DNA from: Thermohalobaculum sp038528605
GTDB taxonomy: Bacteria > Pseudomonadota > Alphaproteobacteria > Rhodobacterales > Rhodobacteraceae
Length of the DNA: 28,521 nucleotides
Assembly (NCBI GenBank): GCA_038528605.1
Contig: JBCBEP010000038.1
Location: 1-28,521, forward strand
Direction of reading: 5' to 3'
Below the pieces are notes generated by a model, which saw only the letters and a list, made by a program, of their open reading frames with translations, was not told the origin of the DNA and ran no database searches. The position numbers and the translations under genes were made by a program. Position 1 is the first letter of the stretch; each line of letters starts with the position of its first letter. Below, one piece after another: positions 7,092 to 17,322 of this stretch.

Positions 7092-7095
<4 letters not shown>
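6718..7095 (+). CDS. Small protein translationally coupled to the recombinase
   Basis: I chose the GTG at 6718 because AAAGGAG (6705-6711) is ideally placed; an in-frame TTG at 6667 would lie inside the LexA box. The product is 125 aa, with a basic GGGRRKVLEVDLDQF region (27-40), a helical core (GMTEAQRTEYLQLVWSIVLQFVDLGY, 48-73) followed by HPVQQSCG, and a disordered Pro/Glu-rich tail. Its stop overlaps the recombinase ATG as ATGA, so the two proteins are made together. Small partners encoded beside serine recombinases can be directionality factors or regulators, which makes this a reasonable but unproven candidate. No named domain is recognised. Confidence 0.75.
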
Positions 7096-8930
<1,835 letters not shown>

Positions 8931-9425
8931 TCGCCAAGCTCGTCCTCCTCCTCCTCGTCGTCGTCGTCGACCTCAACGTCGTCATCGTCGCCGCTATCGG
9001 CCGTATCGTCGTCCTCGTCGCCGCTCGATCCCATCTCGAGATCTTCCTCGACGACCGCGGCTTCTTCTTCCTCATCGTCATCGTTGTCGGACTTGTCAGA
9101 GTCTTCCTCCTCCTCATCCTCTTCGACTTCAACGAGCGGTGCCGCTGCCGCAGCGGCGGCGGCAGCTTTCGCCGGCGCCTTGGAACGGCGGGGCTTGGTG
9201 GTCGCGACCGTCGCGTCGAACTCCGCGCCGCAGGACGGGCAGATGATCGGATCGCGCATCATATCGTAGAAGCGGGCCGCGCAGGTCAGACAGGTGCGCT
9301 TCACGCCCCATTCGGGCTTCGGCATCGAGGGACCCCCGAAGATGTTCCGGAAAGAGCGGAGCGCGTGCCATATCGCGCGCTGCCTGTCAAACGGGACATG
9401 ACCGACGCGTCGCCTTGCGGTTTTG

Positions 9426-9444
9426 CTGCAGTGCAAAAATGCAG
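9426..9444 (+). promoter_or_regulatory. Possible PhaR-type operator upstream of phaZ
   Basis: CTGCAGTGCAA at 9426-9436 differs by one base from CTGC-N3-GCAG, the site reported for the PHB repressor PhaR in Paracoccus and Rhodobacter, and TGCAAAAATGCAG continues to 9444. It lies about 70 bases before the phaZ start. The match is suggestive, and binding is inferred. Confidence 0.4.
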
Positions 9445-9509
9445 GATTGTGTCATTCACTCGTACGTCATACTGTCCGCCCGACATTGCAGACCCCGGGG
9501 AGCGCGCCT

Positions 9510-10763
9510 GTGCTGTACCACGCCTATGAGATGACCCACGCCGCGATGGGGCCCATGCGGACCGCCGCGCGCCTCTCCTCGCAGATGCTCTCGAGCCCGT
9601 TCTTCCCGATGAAGGAAGCGCTGCCCGTTCGCGCCTATGCCGCGGCCTGCGAGATGTTCGTCAACGCCACCCGGCGCTACGGCAAGCCCGAGTTCGGGAT
9701 CGACGAGGTGGAGATCCAGGGCGAGCAGGTGCCCGTGGTCGAGGAGGTGGTTCTGGAGAAGCCCTTCTGCCGCCTGCTGCACTTCAAACGCGATGCGACG
9801 CTGGCCGAGGCGCGGAACGATCCGAAAGTGCTGATGGTGGCGCCGATGTCGGGCCACTTCGCGACACTGCTGCGCGGGACGGTCGAGGCGATGCTCCCGG
9901 AGCACGAGGTCTATGTGACCGACTGGACCGATGCGCGCGACGTGCCGATCTCGGAAGGCCGCTTCGATCTCTCCTCCTACGTCGATTACATCCGGGATTT
10001 CGCGCGGTTCCTGGCCGCGGATGGGGAGCGTGTGTCCATCATGGGCGTCTGCCAGCCCGGCGTGCCGGTGATTTGCGCGGCGGCGCTGATGTCGGAGGAC
10101 AAGGAGCCGGTGCGGCCGTCCTCCATCATCCTGATGGGCAGCCCGATCGACACGCGCATCAGCCCGACAGAGCCGACACGGCTGGCCGAAGAGAAGCCGC
10201 TCAGCTGGTTCGAGAAGAACTGCGTCGGCCTCGTTCCCTGGCCGAACCAGGGCTTCCTGCGCCGTGTCTATCCGGGGTTCCTGCAGCTTTCGGGCTTCAT
10301 GTCGATGAACCTCGACCGGCATGTGGATGCGCATGTGGAGCAGTTCCGCAACCTTGTGCGGGGCGATGGCGACAGCGCGGCCGCGCATTCTGCGTTCTAC
10401 GACGAGTATCTCGCGGTGATGGATCTCACGGCCGAGTTCTACCTCGAGACGGTCGAGAAGGTCTTCCAGCGCCACGATCTGCCCAAGGGCAAGATGGTGG
10501 TGTGCGACCGGCGCGTGGATCTCTCCAAGATCCGGGACATTGCCGTGATGACCATCGAGGGCGAGAAGGACGACATTACCGGACGCGGGCAGACCGAGGC
10601 GGTCCACGGCCTCCTCACCAATCTCGACGACCAGCAGAAGATGCACTGGACGCAGCCCAAGGTGGGGCATTACGGCGTGTTCAATGGTTCGCGCTTCCGC
10701 ATGCATATCCAGCCCCGCATCCGCGACTTCGTGCGGGCCCATCGCCGTATGGTGCGCGGCTAG
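9510..10763 (+). CDS. phaZ: Intracellular poly(3-hydroxybutyrate) depolymerase
   Basis: The enzyme hydrolyses stored PHB granules to release 3-hydroxybutyrate units. I chose the GTG at 9510, which has GGGGAG upstream and gives the typical family start (V/M)LYHAYEMTHAAMGPMR; upstream codons do not fit the family. The 417-aa protein is of normal length. It carries the Cys-type lipase box GVCQPG with Cys181, an Asp in EGEKDDITG (354 or 355) and His387 in KVGHYGVFNG, closely matching the Cys183-Asp355-His388 triad known from the Ralstonia enzyme. No signal peptide is present, as expected for an intracellular depolymerase. It is divergent from the TIGR02300 gene and followed after 24 bases by a metallopeptidase gene. 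No phaC, phaP or phaR is nearby, so this copy is separated from a PHA cluster within the limits of the window. Confidence 0.93.
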   Translation: MLYHAYEMTHAAMGPMRTAARLSSQMLSSPFFPMKEALPVRAYAAACEMFVNATRRYGKPEFGIDEVEIQGEQVPVVEEVVLEKPFCRLLHFKRDATLAEARNDPKVLMVAPMSGHFATLLRGTVEAMLPEHEVYVTDWTDARDVPISEGRFDLSSYVDYIRDFARFLAADGERVSIMGVCQPGVPVICAAALMSEDKEPVRPSSIILMGSPIDTRISPTEPTRLAEEKPLSWFEKNCVGLVPWPNQGFLRRVYPGFLQLSGFMSMNLDRHVDAHVEQFRNLVRGDGDSAAAHSAFYDEYLAVMDLTAEFYLETVEKVFQRHDLPKGKMVVCDRRVDLSKIRDIAVMTIEGEKDDITGRGQTEAVHGLLTNLDDQQKMHWTQPKVGHYGVFNGSRFRMHIQPRIRDFVRAHRRMVRG

Positions 10764-10787
10764 GCGCCTCATCGCGGGGCGCGGGGC

Positions 10788-11516
10788 ATGAGCATCCGGC
10801 GCCTCTTCGGTACGCCGAAGCCGCTGCCGCCGGCGCTGGTGCTCTCATCGCCGCCTGTCACCGTCTCCTTGCGCGTTCATGCACGCGCGAAGCGGTTCAC
10901 GCTGCGCCTGGCGGCCGCGGGCAAGGGCGCCGTGCTTACCATGCCGCCCGGGGTCCCGCTCTCGCAGGTCGAGGCGTTCCTGCAGGAGCATCGCGGCTGG
11001 CTGGCCCGGGCGCTGGCCCAGCAGCCGGAGGACCGGCAGGCACGGCCAGGGGCGCGCCTTCCCGTCGATGGCATGCCCCTGCCGCTTGTCGCGGGCACGC
11101 ATCGGGGAGCGCCGCGACTTCTGGATGGCCAACTGGTGCTTCCCTCAGGCGCCAACCCCGGGCCGGCTGTGGCGGCGTGGCTGAAGGACCGGGCGCGGGC
11201 CCGGCTGGTCCCGGCCGTTCATCGCTATGCGGCGTTGCTCGGCCGCAAGCCGACCGCGGTTTCGCTGAGGGATACACGCTCACGCTGGGGCTCGTGCACC
11301 TCGGCCGGCCGCATCTCCTTTTCCTGGCGTCTGGCGATGGCGCCAGTGGAGGTGCAGGACTACGTCGCCGCCCACGAGGCGGCCCATCTGCGAGAGATGA
11401 ACCACTCCCCGCGCTACTGGGCCCATGTGGCCGATCTGATGCCCGACTATTCGGCGCGCCGCGCCTGGCTACGCCGCGAAGGGCGGGACCTGCATGCTTG
11501 GCGGTTCGAGAGCTAA
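10788..11516 (+). CDS. YgjP-like (DUF45) zinc metallopeptidase
   Basis: The 242-aa protein carries the DUF45/YgjP core: RSRWGSCTSAGRISFSWRL (165-182), then the zinc motif HEAAH (196-200) and NHS (205-207) followed by RYWAHV. The two His residues and Glu of HExxH plus the downstream His are the expected zinc and catalytic residues. The fold is related to M48 peptidases, though a physiological substrate is not established for the family. The N-terminal half holds the usual VRVHARAKRFTLRL-like beta region. The ATG at 10788 lies 24 bases after phaZ, so co-transcription is likely. It ends 12 bases before the convergent PBP gene. Confidence 0.88.
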   Translation: MSIRRLFGTPKPLPPALVLSSPPVTVSLRVHARAKRFTLRLAAAGKGAVLTMPPGVPLSQVEAFLQEHRGWLARALAQQPEDRQARPGARLPVDGMPLPLVAGTHRGAPRLLDGQLVLPSGANPGPAVAAWLKDRARARLVPAVHRYAALLGRKPTAVSLRDTRSRWGSCTSAGRISFSWRLAMAPVEVQDYVAAHEAAHLREMNHSPRYWAHVADLMPDYSARRAWLRREGRDLHAWRFES

Positions 11517-11528
11517 CGGCGCGGCGCG

Positions 11529-13643
11529 CTAGCGGTCGCCCGACATGAAGGGCTTGAAGTCCCCGCCGTCGCTCCGGCTCGCCTCCTCCCCGCCGCTGCC
11601 GAAGAGACCGCCGATCAGGCGGCTGACCACGCCGCCGCTATCGGTCGAGGGCTGCTGGCGGCGGGAGGGCTCCGTCGCGCGCGTGTCCACCCGTGCGAGC
11701 GGCGTCCCTGCCCCGCGGCCCGGCTGCGGCAGGGGACGGGCCGGCAGGCCCTCATGGATCCCCAACATCGCCTCGCGCCAAATCTCCGCCGGTAGGCCGC
11801 CTCCGGTGACGCCAGTGAGCGGCGTGTTGTCGTCATTCCCCATCCAGACCCCGGCCACATAATCCGCGGTGTAGCCGACGAACCAGGCATCGCGGGCGTT
11901 CTGGGACGTCCCGGTCTTCCCCGCCGCCTCACGGTCCGGAAGGCGCGCGCGCCGGCCCGTCCCGGCCTCGACGACCGATGTCATCATCTGCCCGAGCGTT
12001 CTGGCGACCCAAGGCTCCAGCGCCCGGCCCGCCGACCCGCCCCGGTTTTCGAGCAGCGGCGTCTCCTCGCCGCGCAGCCGGATGGAGCGGATGCCGAAAG
12101 GGGCCGCCTGCATGCCGTCCTGCGCGATGGTGGCGTAGACGCCGGTGAGCTCCACGAGCGTGGTCTCCGTCGTCCCCAGCGCAATGGCCGGGCCTGGCGC
12201 GAGACCGTCAGAGAAGCCCATATCCTGCGCCAACGAACGCACGTTCCCGCGCCCTGCCCGCTCGCTGACCCGCACGGCGACGGTGTTGATGCTCTCGGCC
12301 AGCGCCTCCGTGAGCGTGACGGGTCCCTTGAAGCGGCGCGTGTAGTTCTCGGGCGACCAGCCTTCGACGGTGACAGGCGCGTCCTCGAGCACGTCATCGG
12401 GCCGCATGCCGCCGGCAAGGCCTGCTGCGTACACCACCGGCTTGAAGGCGCTGCCGGGCTGCCTGAGCGCCTGTGTCGCGCGATTGAACTGACCGACGCC
12501 GGCCTCGCGCCCGCCCACGACGGCGCGCACCGCACCATCCGCCGTCATCACCACAACCGCCGCCTGGGCCGTGCTTCCCTCCTTCACCTTTGTGTCGAAC
12601 ACCTTCGCCACCGCGGCCTCAGCGGCGCGCTGAACGTCAGGGTCGAAGGTCGTGGCGATGGTGACGTCCTCCGTGGTCTCCGAGGAAAGGAAGGCCGGGG
12701 CCTGTTCCATCACCCAGTCCGCAAAGTACCCGCCCGCCCGTGCCGCCGCCGCCTGGCTCAGCACGGCGGGATTGGCCAGGGCGGCGACCACCTGCGTATC
12801 GGAGAGATAGCCCTGCTCCTCCATCAGCCGGATGATGACATTCGCCCGGCCCTGGGCCGCCGCAAGGTTCGCCGTGGGCGCATAGCGCGACGGGGCGCGG
12901 AGGAGCCCCGCGAGCATCGCCGCCTCCGACGGAACCAGGAGGCGCGCCGATTTGCCGAAGTAGCGCTGGGAGGCGGCTTCGAACCCGTATGTGCCGGCAC
13001 CGAGATACACGCGGTTGAGATAGATCGAGAGGATCTCCTCCTTCGTGTATTTCAGCTCCAGCGCCAACGCCATCGGCACCTCCTTGAGCTTGCGCTCGAG
13101 GCTGCGCTCCGCCGTGAGGAAGGTATTCTTCGCGGTCTGCTGCGTGAGGGTGGAGCCGCCCTGGACCAACCGCCCCGCTCTGATATTCGCAACCGCAGCG
13201 CGGGCGATACCTATTGGGTCGAGCCCGAAATGGTCCCAGTACCGCTTGTCCTCGGTTGCGACGATAGCGTGGACGAGATGCGGGGAGACCTGGCTGGCCC
13301 TCAACCCGCCGCCATACTGCTCCCCCCGCCAGGCGAAGACATTGCCGTTTCGGTCGAGCATCGTGACGGATCCGCCACCGCGCCCGTCGAACAGCGCGTC
13401 CGACGGTGGAAGCTGAGTGTAGAAGTAGAAGGTCGCCCCCGCGAGGACGACGCCGGCGACGAGACCGATGCGAAAGCCGATGGCCCAGGCAAGGCGCAGG
13501 GTCCCGAGGACAGCACCCCGAACGATACGCCCCACAAAGCCGGGACGCCCACGCTTCGAGCTGCGCTTGGCCGGCGCGGGCGCACAGCCGCTGCCGGGCT
13601 CGCGCCGCCCGCCCGACGACGCCTTGCGATTTCGGCCTGCCAT
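11529..13643 (-). CDS. Class A penicillin-binding protein (PBP1A type)
   Basis: This is a bifunctional peptidoglycan synthase with glycosyltransferase and transpeptidase activity, anchored in the inner membrane. The 704-aa protein has a basic cytoplasmic N-terminus (1-40), one membrane helix (about 52-75), a GT51 domain with catalytic Glu131 in ATEDKRYWDHFG and the QGGSTLTQQTAKN motif (161-173), and a transpeptidase domain with SAFK (Ser398, Lys401), the SxN motif in ESINT, and KTGTS (Lys576). The C-terminus (about 640-704) is low-complexity and Gly/Ser/Arg-rich. It starts at ATG 13643 and stands alone, divergent from glnK with a 288-base spacer and convergent with the peptidase gene. Its stop lies within a GCGCTAGCG word. 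The exact paralogue name (mrcA, pbpC or similar) cannot be fixed from sequence alone. Confidence 0.93.
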   Translation of the reverse strand: MAGRNRKASSGGRREPGSGCAPAPAKRSSKRGRPGFVGRIVRGAVLGTLRLAWAIGFRIGLVAGVVLAGATFYFYTQLPPSDALFDGRGGGSVTMLDRNGNVFAWRGEQYGGGLRASQVSPHLVHAIVATEDKRYWDHFGLDPIGIARAAVANIRAGRLVQGGSTLTQQTAKNTFLTAERSLERKLKEVPMALALELKYTKEEILSIYLNRVYLGAGTYGFEAASQRYFGKSARLLVPSEAAMLAGLLRAPSRYAPTANLAAAQGRANVIIRLMEEQGYLSDTQVVAALANPAVLSQAAAARAGGYFADWVMEQAPAFLSSETTEDVTIATTFDPDVQRAAEAAVAKVFDTKVKEGSTAQAAVVVMTADGAVRAVVGGREAGVGQFNRATQALRQPGSAFKPVVYAAGLAGGMRPDDVLEDAPVTVEGWSPENYTRRFKGPVTLTEALAESINTVAVRVSERAGRGNVRSLAQDMGFSDGLAPGPAIALGTTETTLVELTGVYATIAQDGMQAAPFGIRSIRLRGEETPLLENRGGSAGRALEPWVARTLGQMMTSVVEAGTGRRARLPDREAAGKTGTSQNARDAWFVGYTADYVAGVWMGNDDNTPLTGVTGGGLPAEIWREAMLGIHEGLPARPLPQPGRGAGTPLARVDTRATEPSRRQQPSTDSGGVVSRLIGGLFGSGGEEASRSDGGDFKPFMSGDR

Positions 13644-13715
13644 CTGCCCCGCCCGTCTGCCTCGGCCCTAGAAATAAAGGTGCCCGGGCTCAGGCGCTAG
13701 CGGGATCGGTGGAAG

Positions 13716-13780
13716 CTGCACAGAAACTCTGCACACACACCACTGCAACGAAAATCATCACTGCCTATTTTCTATGCAGT
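13716..13780 (+). promoter_or_regulatory. Repeats upstream of glnK-amtB (possible regulator sites)
   Basis: CTGCACA occurs twice in direct orientation (13716-13722 and 13729-13735, 13 bases apart). Further on, ACTGC (13760-13764) and GCAGT (13776-13780) form an inverted repeat around an AT-rich centre. They lie 85-150 bases upstream of the sigma-54-like element, the usual place for enhancer sites such as those of NtrC. They do not match the enterobacterial NtrC consensus closely, so the assignment is tentative. Confidence 0.3.
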
Positions 13781-13863
13781 CTCGCAGCCCACAAGGCGTC
13801 ACACCGCCGATATCGAGGGCGAAAACACACTGGACTCCCTGATCCTTCCGGCAATCGACCGGT

Positions 13864-13880
13864 TTGGCACGGGTTTTGGA
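13864..13880 (+). promoter_or_regulatory. Sigma-54-like promoter element for glnK-amtB
   Basis: TTGGCACGGGTTTTGGA fits the -24 half (TGGCACG) exactly and has the right spacing to a -12 half, TTGG, which differs from TTGC at the key C. It lies about 50 bases before the glnK ATG. Since glnK-amtB operons are often driven by RpoN and NtrC, this is a reasonable candidate, weakened by the -12 mismatch. Confidence 0.45.
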
Positions 13881-13931
13881 TAGAGCGGGCAGTGTGATCG
13901 TTAAGGATCGCGGGACAGTCCGAGGAGAGCA

Positions 13932-14270
13932 ATGAAACTCGTCATCGCCGTCATCAAGCCCTTCAAGCTTGAGGAGGTCCGCGAAGCCCTGACCGGTATC
14001 GGTGTGCAGGGTCTCATGGTCTCTGAAGTGAAGGGATACGGCCGCCAGAGTGGCCACACCGAAATCTATCGCGGCGCCGAGTACGTCGTGAACTTCGTAC
14101 CGAAGATCAAGATCGAGATGGTGATCGCTGACGACCAGATCGAGAAGGTCGTCGAGGCAATCTCCACAACTGCACGGACCGGCAAGATCGGCGACGGCAA
14201 GATCTTCGTCACCGGTATCGAGCAGGCGATCCGCGTGCGCACCGACGAGCGCGACGAAGACGCGCTGTGA
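13932..14270 (+). CDS. glnK: PII nitrogen signal protein GlnK
   Basis: The 112-aa protein is a complete PII protein. It has the start MKLVIAVIKPFKLEEVREAL, the T-loop with Tyr51 (GRQSGHTEIYRGAEYVVNF) that is uridylylated in response to low glutamine, the B-loop TGKIGDGKIF that binds ATP/ADP and 2-oxoglutarate, and the C-terminal signature IRVRTDERDEDAL. The GAGGAGAGCA before the ATG is a good binding site. As a trimer it would block AmtB when nitrogen is plentiful. I call it GlnK rather than GlnB because amtB follows after 17 bases in the same orientation, the classic glnK-amtB operon. The upstream region holds a sigma-54-like element. Confidence 0.95.
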   Translation: MKLVIAVIKPFKLEEVREALTGIGVQGLMVSEVKGYGRQSGHTEIYRGAEYVVNFVPKIKIEMVIADDQIEKVVEAISTTARTGKIGDGKIFVTGIEQAIRVRTDERDEDAL

Positions 14271-14287
14271 CCTCGGACAGGCAGGGA

Positions 14288-15667
14288 ATGACAAAGACCA
14301 TGACCAAGCTTTCAACCCTTACCCGCGCGGCCATCTTCGCCGTGCTTTCGACGGCGCTCCTCGCCGCGCCCGCGATGGCGCAGGACGCCGCCACTGGCCT
14401 GCCGCGCGACGGCATCTTCATCATGAACTCGGTGCTGTTCCTCGTGGGCGGCTTCCTCGTGATGTTCATGGCCGCCGGCTTCTGCATGCTCGAGGCGGGC
14501 CTCGTCCGCTCCAAGAACGTGGCGATGCAGTGCACCAAGAACATCGCGCTCTTCTCGATTGCCGCCGTGGGCTACTACGTGATCGGCTACAACCTCATGT
14601 ACCCGCTGGGTAACTGGACCATCGGCACGGACGAGACCGGCGGGTACCTCGGCGCGTTCGGCGTGGCGGTGCTCGAGGCCGTGGGCGTTGCGCCCGAGGC
14701 CGCTGACGATATCTCCTACGCCTCCACCGGCTCGGACTACGTCTTCCAGCTCATGTTCTGTGCAGCGACCGCCTCGATCGTCTCGGGTGCAGTGGCCGAG
14801 CGGATCAAGCTGTGGCCGTTCCTGATCTTCACCTTCGTGCTCACCGCGATCATCTACCCGATCCAGGCGAGCTGGAAGTGGGGCGGTGGCTTCCTCGACA
14901 CCCAGTATGGCTTCCTCGATTTCGCCGGCTCGACGGTCGTGCACTCCGTGGGCGGCTGGGCCGCGCTGGCGGGCATCATCATCCTAGGTGCGCGGAAGGG
15001 TAAGTACACCGATGGTGGCGTGAACCCGATGCCGGGCTCGAACCTTCCCCTGGCCACGCTGGGTACGTTTATCCTCTGGCTCGGCTGGTTCGGCTTCAAC
15101 GGCGGCTCGCAGCTTGCGATGGGCACTGTGGGCGACGTGGCCGACGTGTCGCGCATCTTCGCCAACACCAATGCGGCTGCGGCCGGTGGTGCCATCGCGG
15201 CCCTGATCCTGACGCAGGTGCTCTACGGCAAGGTAGACCTCACGATGGTGCTGAACGGCGCCCTCGCCGGCCTCGTCTCGATCACGGCGGAGCCGCTGAC
15301 GCCTTCGATTGGTGCTGCGCATCTGATCGGTGCCGTTGGTGGCGTGATCGTCGTCTTCACCGTCCCGCTTCTTGACAAGCTGAAGCTCGACGATGTCGTC
15401 GGCGCCATCCCGGTCCACCTCTTCGCAGGTATCTGGGGCACGCTGGCCGTGGTCCTCACCAATGGTGACGCCACGATCTTCGGCCAGGTGTTCTCGATCC
15501 TCGTGGTCGGTGTCTTCACCTTCGTTGTCTCGATTGCCTTCTGGTTCATCCTCTCGATGACCATCGGCATCCGCGTCGACGAGGAAGAGGAAATGGCAGG
15601 CCTCGATAACTCCGAACTGGGCATGGAGGCCTATCCGGAGTTCGGCAAAGGCTCCCAGTTCGTCTGA
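14288..15667 (+). CDS. amtB: Ammonium transporter AmtB
   Basis: This inner-membrane trimeric channel moves ammonium into the cell and is gated by GlnK. From the ATG at 14288 (GGACAGG upstream) the product has 459 aa: a signal peptide (about 1-31, ending AMA before QDA), then eleven membrane helices. Family marks include ADF-like FMAAGFCMLEAGLVRSKN, the pore His in STVVHSVGGWAAL and the second pore His in IPVHLFAGIWGTL, plus GWFGFNGGSQ. A GTG at 14267 and an ATG at 14300 are alternative starts; the 14300 start would also keep a full signal peptide. A strong intrinsic terminator lies 49 bases after the stop and closes the operon. Confidence 0.95.
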   Translation: MTKTMTKLSTLTRAAIFAVLSTALLAAPAMAQDAATGLPRDGIFIMNSVLFLVGGFLVMFMAAGFCMLEAGLVRSKNVAMQCTKNIALFSIAAVGYYVIGYNLMYPLGNWTIGTDETGGYLGAFGVAVLEAVGVAPEAADDISYASTGSDYVFQLMFCAATASIVSGAVAERIKLWPFLIFTFVLTAIIYPIQASWKWGGGFLDTQYGFLDFAGSTVVHSVGGWAALAGIIILGARKGKYTDGGVNPMPGSNLPLATLGTFILWLGWFGFNGGSQLAMGTVGDVADVSRIFANTNAAAAGGAIAALILTQVLYGKVDLTMVLNGALAGLVSITAEPLTPSIGAAHLIGAVGGVIVVFTVPLLDKLKLDDVVGAIPVHLFAGIWGTLAVVLTNGDATIFGQVFSILVVGVFTFVVSIAFWFILSMTIGIRVDEEEEMAGLDNSELGMEAYPEFGKGSQFV

Positions 15668-15715
15668 CAGGTTCTTCCCGAGGGAGAGGGGCGCGGCGGC
15701 TCCTCCCCTACCTCG

Positions 15716-15743
15716 CCCCGGCGCCCTGGCGCCGGGGTTTTTT
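15716..15743 (+). terminator. Rho-independent terminator of glnK-amtB
   Basis: Arms CCCCGGCGCC (15716-15725) and GGCGCCGGGG (15728-15737) are a perfect 10-bp match and are followed by six T (15738-15743). The paper loop is two bases, so in RNA the innermost pairs will open. There is no T-run in the opposite direction, so it serves amtB and not the convergent helicase gene. Confidence 0.9.
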
Positions 15744-15757
15744 CGTTCGGTACGCGG

Positions 15758-17089
15758 TCAGGCAGCCTTCTGGGCCGCGCCGCCGCTACGCCGCCGACGC
15801 CGCGGGCGGCGAGCCTTGTTCTCCCCACTTGGCTGTTGGTCGGCCTTGCCCTGGTTCTTCGGGCCAGGCTTGGGGCCAGTCCGACGCTGGGGCTTCTTGC
15901 CCTGCGGCGCGGGCTTGGCTGGAGCGGGAACATCGCCATGCGCGGGCAAGCGCAGCTTCATGATCCGCTCGATGTCCCGCAGATAGTCGAGCTCATCGGG
16001 CGCGCAGAGCGAAAGCGCCACGCCCTCCCTGCCCTTTCGCGCCGTGCGGCCGATGCGGTGGACGTAGCTCTCCGGCTCGTTCGGCAGCTCGAAGTTGATG
16101 ACGTGGCTCACCTCGTCGACATCGATCCCACGGGCGGCAATGTCCGTCGCCACCAGCACACGGATGCCCCCCGCCTTGAAGCCGCCAAGGGCCCGCTGGC
16201 GTGCGCCCTGGCTCTTCGAGCCGTGGATCGCCTCCGCCGTGATCCCGGCCTTTGCGAGCTTCTCCGCCACGCGGTTGGCCCGGTGCTTGGTGCGGGTGAA
16301 AACGATGACGCGAGAGAACGCGCGGTCCCGCAGCATCTCGGTCAGAAAACCGAGCTTCTCCGCGGCCGGCATGTGGTGCACTTCCTGTGCGATGCGTTCC
16401 ACCGGCGTGGACTGCGGGGCAACCTCTACGCGAACAGGGTCCTGCAGCAACTCACCGGCAAGCTTCGCCACGTTGTCCGGCATGGTCGCTGAGAAGAGCA
16501 GGGACTGGCGCTCCGCTGGCAGCACCGCTGCAATTTTCCGGACATCGCGGATGAAGCCCATGTCGAGCATCCGGTCCGCCTCGTCGAGCACCAGATGGGT
16601 CAGCGCGCCGAGGCGCAGGGTGCCCTGATCCATATGGTCGATCAGGCGGCCCGGCGTGGCGACAACGATGTCCGCGCCCTGCGCCAGCGCCCGGCGCTGC
16701 GGGCCGTAGCCGACGCCGCCGAAGATCACCGTGTGCCGGAGACGGAGATGCTTGGCATAGGCGCCGATCTCCTCACCGATCTGGATCGCAAGCTCCCGCG
16801 TCGGCGCCAGGATCAATGCCCGCGGACCGGCGGATGCCGGCTGCCGCTTGGCGCGCGAGAGGGTATCGAGCAAGGGCAGCGCAAAGGCCCCGGTCTTGCC
16901 CGTGCCCGTCTGCGCGATACCCAGCAGGTCCGCACTGTCGAGCAGCGGCGGGATGGCCTTGGCCTGGATCGGGGTGGGCGTTGTGTGGCCGCGCTCGGCA
17001 AGCGCACGGAGGATGGGCTCGGCCAGGCCGAGCGCCTTGAAGTCGATATCAGTCAGTGTCTGTTCCTTCACCGACCCGCACCGGCGCAC
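15758..17089 (-). CDS. DEAD-box RNA helicase (RhlE-like)
   Basis: This ATP-dependent RNA helicase acts in RNA remodelling (ribosome assembly, decay, cold adaptation in known members). All core motifs are present: Q motif (PTPIQ, Gln42), motif I AQTGTGKT (59-66), PTREL (96-100), TPGR (145-148), DEAD (169-172), SAT, and motif VI HRIGRTARKG. The C-terminal 45 residues are strongly basic (KKPQRRTGPKPGPKN, RRPRRRRRS), typical of RhlE-type RNA-binding tails. The reported start is a GTG at 17089, giving 443 aa; a second in-frame GTG at 17071 gives a more family-like start (VKEQTLTDIDFKALGL), and neither has a strong binding site. The gene is divergent from cysG. Confidence 0.92.
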   Translation of the reverse strand: MRRCGSVKEQTLTDIDFKALGLAEPILRALAERGHTTPTPIQAKAIPPLLDSADLLGIAQTGTGKTGAFALPLLDTLSRAKRQPASAGPRALILAPTRELAIQIGEEIGAYAKHLRLRHTVIFGGVGYGPQRRALAQGADIVVATPGRLIDHMDQGTLRLGALTHLVLDEADRMLDMGFIRDVRKIAAVLPAERQSLLFSATMPDNVAKLAGELLQDPVRVEVAPQSTPVERIAQEVHHMPAAEKLGFLTEMLRDRAFSRVIVFTRTKHRANRVAEKLAKAGITAEAIHGSKSQGARQRALGGFKAGGIRVLVATDIAARGIDVDEVSHVINFELPNEPESYVHRIGRTARKGREGVALSLCAPDELDYLRDIERIMKLRLPAHGDVPAPAKPAPQGKKPQRRTGPKPGPKNQGKADQQPSGENKARRPRRRRRSGGAAQKAA

Positions 17090-17171
17090 ACGGCGCTCTC
17101 AGCTGGCGGGTCATGCGGGCAGCCGGGCGCGGCCGGTACCTCTGCGGATTGCGTGATCGGGGCGGGACATA

Positions 17172-17189
17172 CCGCGGATGCCCGCGGAT
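17172..17189. repeat. Short direct repeat CCGCGGAT in the helicase-cysG spacer
   Basis: CCGCGGAT occurs at 17172-17179 and again at 17182-17189, one helical turn apart, in the 233-base divergent spacer. Such phasing suits a dimeric regulator, but no known consensus is matched and the words are GC-rich and may be chance. Otherwise I see no clear promoter pair in this spacer. Confidence 0.25.
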
Positions 17190-17322
17190 CGCGCCATCGC
17201 GCGCCGATGCTGTGGCAGTGAATGTGCGTTGCAGCGCGAAAAGTCAATGAACCTGCGGGGTAGGCGGCTTTGCTGTGCGCGCAGGTGCCATTAGTGTCCC
17301 GCTCTCGGCCAGGAGGTATGCA

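Noticed and set aside
10073..11548. Plus-strand open frame of 491 codons spanning phaZ and the peptidase gene
   Set aside because: It is an alternate frame over two genes with verified catalytic motifs in other frames; its Arg/Gly/Pro composition is non-coding.
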